In this document: positions 56,493 through 64,000 of the stretch, one piece after another
How positions within the stretch are numbered: position 1 is the stretch's first letter
Layout of the letters: the number at the start of each line of letters is the position of its first letter
Position numbers and translations under genes: made by a program
From: Saussurea involucrata
Taxonomy: Eukaryota > Streptophyta > Magnoliopsida > Asterales > Asteraceae
Length of the DNA stretch: 64,000 nucleotides
Reading direction: 5' to 3'
NCBI GenBank assembly: GCA_033807775.1
Contig: CM066313.1
Location: forward strand, 85,189,484 to 85,253,483
The notes under the pieces: model-generated
The model's input: only the letters and a program-made list of their open reading frames with translations
Database searches by the model: none
What the model was told of the DNA's origin: nothing

Positions 56493-56737
56493 TGTTAGTG
56501 CACATGTTATATTATACCAAGTAGAGGGGCTCAATGTGTAATAGTGCCAAACTTATCTCAAGTATATATACTTTGCTACTTTCCCCTTTAGGAATTAGGT
56601 CATCCATTTTACACATAGTAGCCACACATAGTGTTCTTTCATTCCAATCATCATTGTGAGCTATTTTGATTCTTAATGAATATAGAGATGACTTCTTGCA
56701 TGATGATTGTTCATTGATTACTTGTTCTGGGATCACA
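56493..56737 (+). repeat. 3' LTR of Sire-C, probably truncated
   Basis: It starts TGTTAGTGCACATG after the polypurine tract. I see no CTAACA end; the stretch reaches ...GGGATCACA near 56737 and LINE sequence follows soon after. At about 245 bp it is much shorter than the LTRs of Sire-A and Sire-B, so the 3' part is likely lost. The right boundary is uncertain. Confidence 0.5.
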
Positions 56738-56744
56738 TAATCTT

Positions 56745-57664
56745 AATATCAATTTTGGCGATCTTTTTGCTCTTATCAGGAACACGTGAAGCTAGTGGGA
56801 TTTTCTCGGTGGCTGATTATGGTCTCCTAGCCGAAGTGCAGGACCATATGGGTAAAGGCAGTCCTCCAGAAAGACTAACCTTCTATTTTGGCGTGCTCGG
56901 TTGGGAAAACTTCCTACCCGAATTAATCTGTCTCGCAGGGGAGTCGGAGTCCCCTCAACCCTTTGTCCAATCTGCAACGTGGGTGACGATACTGAAAATC
57001 ACCTTATGTTCGAATGTTCTTCGGCTAAAGAGTTGTGGGCGCTGCTACATCATTGGTGGCTAGCGATTCCATTATCACCTTCATCGTTCGAGGAGGTCGT
57101 GGAGCTGTTAACCAACCCGGTCGGTGAGAAACTGGAAAAGTTGTTGTCGTCTGTAATCTGTTTTGTGGTCCCTTGGGTGGTTTGGAGAAGTCAAAATGGA
57201 AAAGCCTTTGAAAGCAAGTTTCAATCCACTATTGAAGTGGCAAACGAGGTTCAGTTTTTCTCCTTTCTTTGGGTTAAAAACAGAGTCAAGTTGGAGAGGG
57301 AAATTAGGTGCGAAAACCGGTGCTGTAACTCCTTTCGGTGTATCTCGGGCTATCTGTAATCTAGCGTCTTGCTAGGTTCCGTTTTGTAAAATATTTTGCT
57401 TCTTGTTGTTCTAATATATAAAGAATACATACACATTACAATTACATGTGTATATAAAGATAGTATGTGTATATAAAGATAGTATATATATATATATACT
57501 ATCTTTATGTATGTATGTATATATAAAGATAGTATACATACATACATATATATATATACATACTATATATATGTATGTATACTATCTTTATATACACATA
57601 CTATCTTTATATACACATGTAATTGTAATGTGTATGTATTCTTTATATATTAGACCAAAAAAAA
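56745..57664 (+). mobile_element. LINE (L1-type) 3' fragment
   Basis: This is the C-terminal zinc-binding region of a plant L1 reverse-transcriptase ORF. Upstream bits GIFSVADYGLL (about 56796) and, after a frame change, NLLFWRARLGKLPTRINLSRRGV lead to the CPIC...GDDTENHLMFEC cluster (about 56955-57020) and a hydrophobic, Trp-rich tail ending SGYL near 57357. Everything upstream (endonuclease, RT core) is missing, as usual for 5'-truncated LINEs. The end is an A-run at 57656-57664, with a 243-bp palindrome between the coding part and the A-run. Confidence 0.8.
57411..57653. repeat. 243-bp palindrome with perfect 76-bp arms
   Basis: 57411-57486 is the exact reverse complement of 57578-57653. 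The 91-bp middle contains further inverted TACTATCTTTAT / ATAAAGATAGTA words, so smaller hairpins nest inside. Composition is AT-rich with AAAGATAGTAT units. It could be a foldback/MITE insertion within the LINE tail. Short open frames here are meaningless. Confidence 0.92.
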
Positions 57665-58097
57665 ATTCATTTCTTTAAAACAGTCGGAAATAAAATCAAT
57701 TCCGACATATTTTTGCCAAAGTCCTTGTTGTGTCCATGGAGGTTCACCTGCGATGACTCTAGACCATTCGTCGTGGTCGTGGGATTAGTCAGTGCACGTA
57801 AGTTGGTCCGAAAACCTACAATTACCAAAAAAACTTCTATCTTCAACAACTATGCTAAAAATGTAATTTTTAACGACGTCTTACTCCTCGGTGAATCATT
57901 TATTGTCCACATGGGTTTTTTTAATTGTTTGTTTAATCGAAGAAAACCATTTTTCAAATGACATGGAGCATTCTGCATTTATTTTATATGTTTTTTTTTT
58001 CAAAATAATTTTTCTTCAACGATGCTTACTTATTCAACATTGTTTTGTAAACTTATATTATAGCAAGTTATAAGACTTTGATATTAATTGTTTGACT
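57665..58097. other. Intergenic stretch without recognisable feature
   Basis: It is AT-rich, with no credible ORF or repeat structure that I can assign. A GTCGGAAATAAAATCAATTCCGAC inverted word stands near 57684-57707. Confidence 0.5.
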
Positions 58098-58100
58098 TAA

Positions 58101-59040
58101 GGTCATCCGTAGCGGAACCCTCAAACCCTCAAGCCACCTCAGCGCCACATCAGCTTTTCTACTTACCCTCTCCTTACCCTAAAGTGGCGTAGCGGAACCC
58201 TCAAACCCTCTTGCCACCTCATTTTTTTTAATTCTTTTATTTATACATTTAATTAAAAAAACAAAATAAAAATTACAAAATACAAAACACTAAAAAATAA
58301 AAATTACAAAATACAAAATTACCCAAAATTATGATATTTTTTAATTTTCTCTTTTCTCGCTAAAGTAGCCCTCAAAACGTCTCCCGAAAGGTGATCATGC
58401 GAGGATATGAAAAACTCGAAGTCTTGTTGATATCGTTTTTCTCGTTCGAGTTCCAACTTATCTCGTTCGAGTTCGAGTTTTTTCATTTTGTACTCCATTG
58501 TATCCTCAATCTTCTCGTTGAACGAGCCTATGGTCGTCAACAACTGAGTAACACTTTCGTTCGTATTCGACCCGCTCGTATTACTCGTTGATGTTTTTTT
58601 TGCCTTGTTTCTCCCGATGGGTCGTTGAAGTTGCTTGACCTCGTTGACGTCTTCATCGTCATCATCGGAAGGTTTGGTACGTTTTGAACCCCGCGATGAA
58701 GTTGTCGTCATCGTTGGAACGGCTCCCCATTTTGGAGAATTTGAGAGATTTTGATGTGAAAAAATAAGAGGTTTGGGTTAATATATATAGTGTGATTAAA
58801 TAGAAAAAAAATTAAAAAAAATTTAAAAAAAATAATTTTGTTGTTTTTATAGCCGTTGCCCAACGTTCCAATTTAAAAAAACAAAAAAACAAAAAAAATT
58901 AAAATTGCTCGGGTTGAACGGGTTTTGGAACCCGGCCCTGGAACCCGCCGTGGAACCCGCTCCCCCCGTACCGGAACCCGCTCGAACCGGGGTGCCATGT
59001 GGCGTGAACCCGAGCCCAAGCCCGCAGGGCTATGATGGCC
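58101..59040 (-). mobile_element. PIF/Harbinger-type derivative (940 bp) with TAA target duplication
   Basis: The ends GGTCATCCGTAGC and, inverted, GGCCATCATAGCC are flanked by TAA on both sides (58098-58100, 59041-59043), the 3-bp duplication of PIF/Harbinger. The left end repeats a block of about 45 bp (TAGCGGAACCCTCAAACCCTC at 58111 and 58188). The right end repeats GGAACCCG words. Only an ORF1-like remnant is inside and no DDE transposase, so it is non-autonomous. Confidence 0.75.
58319..58711 (-). pseudogene. Harbinger ORF1-like fragment (130 codons)
   Basis: The open frame starts ATG at 58709-58711. It has a Ser/Asp-rich start, a RPIGRNKAKK motif, a Ser/Thr/Asn linker and a strongly charged helix (KMKKLELERDKLELEREKRYQQD). 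This matches the C-terminal half of the MYB/NAM-associated ORF1 proteins carried by plant PIF/Harbinger elements, often misnamed glutathione S-transferase T3-like. The N-terminal DNA-binding half is missing. It lies between the TIRs, supporting the element call. Probably a remnant; expression is unknown. Confidence 0.6.
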
Positions 59041-59043
59041 TAA

Positions 59044-59320
59044 GATACATACACAGCATCATGTATTATAGAATAAACAAGGTTTCCTACTTTCCTTTAA
59101 AAATAAATGTCTTGGTCAAATATAAAGACATGATAACCACCCACAAATTGTTATGTATATATATGATCGGGACATTACGCCTAACACACAAAAAAGGTTG
59201 ACTTTGGGAATCTGATCCCAACTTCATCAGCTACATTAGCATCTCCTTTCTACTTCTGCACTATGCAATTACTTGGAACACTTCATTTCAATTATCTCAT
59301 CATCAGTTGATCAACAAATA
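59044..59320 (+). promoter_or_regulatory. Upstream region of the kinase/PP2 gene
   Basis: Only about 280 bp separate the Harbinger element from the ATG. A TATATATAT stretch near 59156-59164 could be a TATA box, about 160 bp before the ATG; no other element is clear. The promoter, if still used, must include the transposon or be short. Confidence 0.35.
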
Positions 59321-62088
59321 ATGGCTTTCTTCTTTGAAGAGTTTCAACGTCTTCAAATCAAACTGGAACGTACTAAATCAGCCACCAACAACTTTAGTGA
59401 AGACAACTTAATTGGGAGAGGTGGGTTTGGGAAGGTGTACAAAGGAGAAATATCTCACTCTAAGGGGCGAAGCATGGTTGCTTTTATGCGTCTAGATAGC
59501 AAATATGGGCAAGGAAACTCTGAGTTTTGGAGGGAGATCATGATGCTTTCCCGTTACACACATGAAAATCTTGTACCTTTCTTCGGATACTGCGACGAGG
59601 ATGGTGAGAAGATCCTTGTGTATGAGTATGCATCTCGTGGAAGCCTTGATCGCCATTTAAGTGACACTGCTCTCACATGGATGCAACGTATAAAGATATG
59701 CCTCGGGTCGCAAGGGGAGTAACCTACCTTCATGATCCTATGGGGACTCAACAAAGAGTTCTTCACCGTGATATAAAAAGCGCCAACATCCTACTGGATG
59801 AGAATTGGAATGCTAAAGTTTCTGACTTGGGGCTGTCGAAAATAGGCCCTGCTAATCAGCCACACACAGCTATTGTCTCTAATGTTGTAGGTAGCTTTGG
59901 GTACCTAGATCCTATGTATCTGGAGAAGAATGTGCTAACAAAAGAGTCGGATGTTTACTCTTTCGGAGTGGTGCTATTTGAAGCATTGTGTGGTAGTTTA
60001 TGCTTTGAATATACCGATGGTCGTTATCAAAGTTTTGTGCGTATGTGGAAGAAAAGCTACAAACAGAAAAAATTAAATGAAATTATCTTTAAAGATATGT
60101 TGCAGCAAATGGATGTGAGTTCTTTGGAAACATTTTCAGAGATTGCATATCAATGCTTGAAGAAATCTGGTGAAGAAAGGCCATTGATGGCAGATGTTGT
60201 GGGAGAACTTGAGATTGCACTTCAATTTCAGGAGATTTATGAAGCGGCAAAGGAGTATGAAGCGATAATTAAGACTGTAGTACCTCTTCTTATCTTTAGA
60301 TCCAGAGCGGAACTGCAAGAGCTTCTCTATAAAGGGATCCTAGTTAATGGGGGAAAAACGGTAAATAGATATTTCTATGAATGGTATATTGTGATCTATA
60401 GAATGTTAAATAGTTTCTGGAATTTCACCTAATTCATACCATACACGACTACAACCACCACCATTTCAATTGGTACGGTTCGTATTGAATTGGTTGGTTT
60501 GTCATGGTACAAATTTGACACCCCTGTAATTCACAAGCATTCTCGATTCCCATTACAAATCACAACTCACAACCAGCCTACACTAAAATCCGCCCATCGT
60601 ATATAAATCCCTATTTACTGACCAACACATATGTTTGTGATTTCTTTTTACTTTTAGATGTTGATACTACATGTATGGTACACAAAGAAGTTCATTCTCT
60701 CCAAATCTCTATTCTCAATAATCTCCTCATCCTACATCACCCCAACTAATATGAACTCATTTCATGGACAGTGGTTTTTATTAAATGAGAATGGAGAACA
60801 CAGTGAAATGATATCAGCTGTAGAATTTTGTATTCCAATTGCAGGTGCAGATCACAATGATCTATGTTTTTCTAAAGAGAATTCAAGGTGCAGTGACATG
60901 TTCTCCTCCTCCCTTTTGCTTTTAGGTGTTTGATAATTATTTCATTATTTAATTGTGTCATTAATTCTTCGTTGCTTCGATCTTTATGTCAGATTTGAGA
61001 AGGGAAGTGTTATAGCACCTGCCGGGAGGTTCATAGCACATGCCAGAACTCAATTCTTGTCACCAGGAATCACTTGCACAGTAAACCTTGTGTTCAAATT
61101 CTTAGATGAAAAAAAGAGCTCAAGCGAACCGAGATTGATATCCCTTAGATACAAATTGGAAGGGGGGAGAAATTCTTTAATTTCGTACCTTGCATATGGG
61201 AGAGAAGATGGATGGATGATGGTCGAATTATTTCAGTTTACCAACATCATGACACTTGTTGACCTTGAAATTCGGTTCGAGGGCCCAAAGGATGGTTATT
61301 CCCTCATGGTAGAAGGCATTGAGTTTCGGCCCCTGAAGAAAGTAAGTTGGCAAATATTGGTTTACTTCATTTTTCTTTATTTTGTTTTTAGTGTTCCGAT
61401 TAAACTTTCTTAGCCACAAGAAACATTGGCAGGACTTTTATGTGGAACAGACACGAACAGGGTGGAACAAAAGTCCTGTGGAACAAACTTATGTTTTACC
61501 GATATAATCTCAACATAAAATATAATTCTCTTCTAAAACATCAAATACATGTTCTATTTTATATTTTATTCATTCTTTAAATTTTATTTATTTTATTTTA
61601 TCAAATGTTATATGTTCTGTTCTGTCCAGTTCTGTCTACCAAATGTTGTTATAGTCATGTTCTGTTCTGTCCTGTCCCATCTTGTTCTGTTCTATCTTAC
61701 CAAACGCACCCTAAGAGAACCCACATGGCTAGCCTACTTTTCGAGGGAAAAAATTAATTTGTGGTATTTAATGGAACATACAATATTTTCTTCCATAGTC
61801 GATCAAAGTCCTATATTGATTGGTATATTTTGTAGGTGGTGTTAGAGGATGAGAAGGTGCACATACAACCCATATCAGATTCAGACACATATTGGGAAGA
61901 AAAATTGCCAGATGGTTATGAAGAAATAATCAAGTGGTCAAAAGATAGTCTTAGTCTGGAAAGCAGAACGAAAAAAGAACTCTACTTTCTTTTTTGCAGT
62001 GGTTTCCTAATCAATAATGGTGATGAGGTAGTTTTATATGAATGATTTCTTTAATTTTTAAACATGATGTCTTCACTTTTTTGTTTTC

Positions 62089-62119
<31 letters not shown>

Positions 62120-63219
62120 TGTTGTACATGGAGCATATGAACGTGGTTTCTGCATAATTAATTGCTATAAATGTACTTACATGTTTATTGATTAACAGTG
62201 GTTTTCTCTAGCCAAAAATGGGAAGAAATGTTATATACAATCAGCAAGACAGGCTTAATTTGCTTGAACATGAATGGAAATGGCAATGGCAATGGCCATC
62301 GCAACGGGATGTTGCACAAACTTCAAGGTTCTTCCTCAATCTCCTAGCTTAGATTAAACGTTGTTTTGCATATATGTGTACCATGCGTTAAGATTTTTGG
62401 GTAAGAGCTGAGGTACCTATTGGGAAGCTTGGTTTTCGACAAAGTTTTGCATCCACTAATTACCCGGGAATTAACGATTTCCGATGTTCATTCAAGGAAA
62501 TTGGGTACCCAATTTCAGAATCTATTCACTAATGTGTTTTAAGTTGCAAGCATTAATTAGTCACTGTGTTTCTCTATTTCCACATAACATGAGAAAATTT
62601 CAGTCACATCCTTGTGTTAAAAATAAAAATATAACACATGCATGCAATGGCTTCTATTCCATGGATCCCTTGAAACTCTTTAAATCCTTTTGTACTAGTA
62701 TCTTGTCAAACTCTTATCATTTCTATTAATACACAATATGTTCTATATTTTCGCAGATTTGAAGATGTGGTATTTCAAGATTCTTGGAAATCATTTCGTA
62801 TTTTCTGCAAAATCAAGTCTCAAATACTATCACCTCAAACAACATATGCATGTTACCTTGTCTACAAGATGACTTCTCACAATGATGGAATTGAGGCTCC
62901 TGTGGAAGTGACACATACAGATTTGTTTTCGAAGGATTTTCAATCGGCTAATACTTGGTATATCTATCTACGTAGTCCTCGAACCCCGGTTATTAGATTA
63001 AACGTTGTTGAAGAATGCATCGACAACCCATCGGATATACCTAAAATGATTAGAGGCTTTCCACGGTTGAGGAACGATGGTTGGATGGAAGTTCAATTCT
63101 GGGAATTTCAAACTTCTGATACTAGCAAAGTTATTAGGATGCAGTTTGAGTTGAAAAACCTCAATGAAAAGTCATATTATGAGATTGCTGTGCAAGGCGT
63201 TGAGTTTAAAACCTTATAG
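59321..63219 (+). pseudogene. Receptor-like cytoplasmic kinase fused to PP2-type domains (two frameshifts)
   Basis: Six exons with GT-AG borders: 59321-60360, 60772-60887, 60993-61341, 61836-62027, 62199-62327, 62757-63219. Start MAFFFEEFQRLQIKL. Exon 1 encodes a kinase: GRGGFGKVYKGE, then VAFMRLD where the ATP-binding Lys is Met (codon 56); LHRDIKSANILLDE, DLG in place of DFG, and SDVYSFGVV are present. Exons 2-4 and 5-6 encode two copies of a phloem-protein-2-like module, each opening with WF(L/S)L and ending in GVEF/GIEF, which in other proteins bind glycans. This kinase-PP2 family is large in Asteraceae (inference). Damage: one G lost in 59705-59707, giving a stop at about 59719-59721, and one extra base near 62253-62256; exon lengths confirm both (1040 and 129 against expected phase). 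Intron 3 carries TCTGTTCTGTCC repeats of a probable MITE, and intron 1 a CACCCCTG hAT-like end near 60520. Confidence 0.8.
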
Positions 63220-63717
63220 ATTATATTATTTATGTTGGGGGTAGGAGTTAATTAATTGTAAATTAGCATAATTAGTTTGTTTTTTCATTTTACCTCTTGT
63301 GATGATGTATATTTCAAATTCAATTAATTTTCTTGGAACAGTTCTATTTAGACACCTATTTCTCCATTCCACTTTTGGGATATTAACTCCCTTCTTAAAG
63401 ATGGAGAGGTTTGGGTTGAGTATGCAGAAGTTCCTCCGGAAGCCTTCTTGAAAACTTATGCGAAAGTAAAGTTGCAACTCGATCCCTTGCAACTAGGTTG
63501 TGACTACTTGCTTACAACTATATATGTAACTTGTGGATGGTTCGTTGATTAGCTCGAACCTATCGTAGATTATTGTATATGTATGACTTATCTCTCTTAA
63601 TTTTTGTTTCTCATGGTTCTTTCTATCATGCGTTCATCCTGAAACAATTCTAATCATTAATGAATAAGGATTCTTTTGAACGAACAATATCCATTATTAT
63701 AATATACAAATCCTTGT
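63220..63717. other. Downstream intergenic region with a 65-codon unidentified open frame
   Basis: Most of it is AT-rich. At about 63347-63551 (plus) a frame reads without stop through DGEVWVEYAEVPPEAFLKTYAKV, a protein-like composition, but it has no ATG at the start and I recognise no family. It could be a gene fragment or a chance frame. Confidence 0.3.
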
Positions 63718-63847
63718 CACTACTAAATGAAAGACTTTTGCCCACGGACTTTTCCCTGGAAATCTGTCGCTAAAGGGTGATTTGTCACAAAATTGTCACA
63801 AAAGATGGTGGATACTCATTGTTTCTAAACCTTAATTTCCGATAGTG
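63718..63847. mobile_element. CACTA-like fragment
   Basis: It begins CACTACTAAATGAAAGACTTTTG and ends CCGATAGTG, so CACTA/TAGTG bound a 130-bp unit. The internal words (CCCACGGACTTTT, ATCTGTCGC) resemble CACTA subterminal sequence. No matching 3-bp duplication was seen, so a degenerate copy or chance is possible. Confidence 0.35.
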
Positions 63848-63865
63848 ATGTTTAACGAGTTGAGA

Positions 63866-64000
63866 TGTAATAACCCTCGTAAGTTATCTTGTTATTTTAT
63901 GTTAAAATCCAAGTTTAGGAATAGTGGGTAGTATTGTTATTCTATTATTTTATGTGAAGTGTTATGGTAAAATGTTGTATTTGATATAATTCAAAGTCTA
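63866..64000 (+). repeat. Possible start of another Gypsy LTR, running off the window
   Basis: TGTAATAACCCTCGTAAGTTA resembles the element-sense start of the solo LTR at 30354-31995 (TGTAATACCCCGGGTAAGTTC). Only 135 bp are visible. Confidence 0.4.

Larger units (their letters stand above)
48691..56737 (+). mobile_element. Sire-C: 5'-truncated Sirevirus-type Copia element
   Basis: The element begins inside pol, between integrase and RT, and lacks the 5' LTR, gag, protease and integrase core. It has RT-RNase H (to 51002), a spacer with polypurine-like boxes and hairpin repeats, an internal promoter, a leader intron, an envelope-like region (52525-56457), a polypurine tract and a short LTR piece. 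The SIRE lineage is inferred from RT/RNase H and the architecture. Confidence 0.85.

Noticed and set aside
4521..56737. Infectious retrovirus with a true envelope
   Set aside because: No signal peptide, no convincing membrane anchor, and basic nuclear-type clusters in the envelope-like proteins; all copies are damaged.
57448..57678. Tyr/Ile-rich open frames in the palindrome
   Set aside because: They are translations of TA/TG-rich inverted repeat; both strands give the same kind of peptide.
1..64000. Bacterial-style operons, ribosome binding sites or Rho-independent terminators
   Set aside because: Intron-bearing gene, LTR retrotransposons and TATA promoters show plant nuclear DNA; such features do not apply.

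Overview
The window is nuclear DNA from a flowering plant. It is almost wall-to-wall transposable elements, many nested in one another, with one host gene at the right edge. The evidence is plant-type Ty3/Gypsy chromoviruses, Sirevirus-type Ty1/Copia elements with an extra 'envelope-like' region, hAT, PIF/Harbinger, LINE and MITE sequence, and a multi-exon kinase/phloem-protein-2 (PP2) gene with GT-AG introns. The element types and the kinase-PP2 fusion suggest the daisy family (Asteraceae, lettuce-like); that is inference.

Layout. 1-2869: 3' end of Gypsy-A (+). 2870-24514: Gypsy-B (-), tail-to-tail with Gypsy-A, so their LTRs form a 3.1-kb inverted repeat. Gypsy-B is split by a very young, 14,971-bp Sirevirus-type Copia, Sire-A (4521-19491, -), with a TSD of ACTTC and only two differences seen between its 828-bp LTRs. 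24515-37120: Gypsy-C (+), a 12.6-kb element with no recognisable protein. It holds a broken hAT transposon (25437-28451, 8-bp TSD) in its left LTR and a solo LTR (30354-31995, 5-bp TSD) in its interior. 37121-38273: unclassified repeat. 38274-47915: Sire-B (+), 5'-truncated and decayed. 47916-48690: two MITE-like units and a TA microsatellite. 48691 to about 56737: Sire-C (+), 5'-truncated. 56745-57664: LINE 3' fragment whose tail holds a 243-bp palindrome. 58101-59040: PIF/Harbinger derivative. 59321-63219: kinase/PP2 gene, now broken. 63220-64000: intergenic, with a CACTA-like scrap and the start of another LTR.

The most interesting signal is common to the three Sirevirus-type elements. Each has, between pol and the envelope-like ORF, a TATA-containing region that looks like an internal promoter. 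In Sire-B and Sire-C this is followed by a possible leader intron ending next to the ATG. Each element is also peppered with its own private short inverted motif: CAGAGG/CCTCTG in Sire-A, TCAGCG/CGCTGA in Sire-B, and TTATCGCAAC/GTTGCGATAA in Sire-C, where the motifs alternate strictly as hairpins. The envelope-like proteins have basic, nuclear-localisation-like clusters and no visible signal peptide, so a nuclear or RNA-binding role fits better than a membrane glycoprotein. The Gypsy LTRs show a parallel pattern: family-specific arrays of CCGG-containing words.

The coding regions of all the elements carry stops and frameshifts, and in the Gypsy copies the stops are mostly C-to-T/G-to-A type. 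The only complete long pol frame is that of Sire-A. The host gene has two single-base frameshifts and a Met in place of the ATP-binding Lys.
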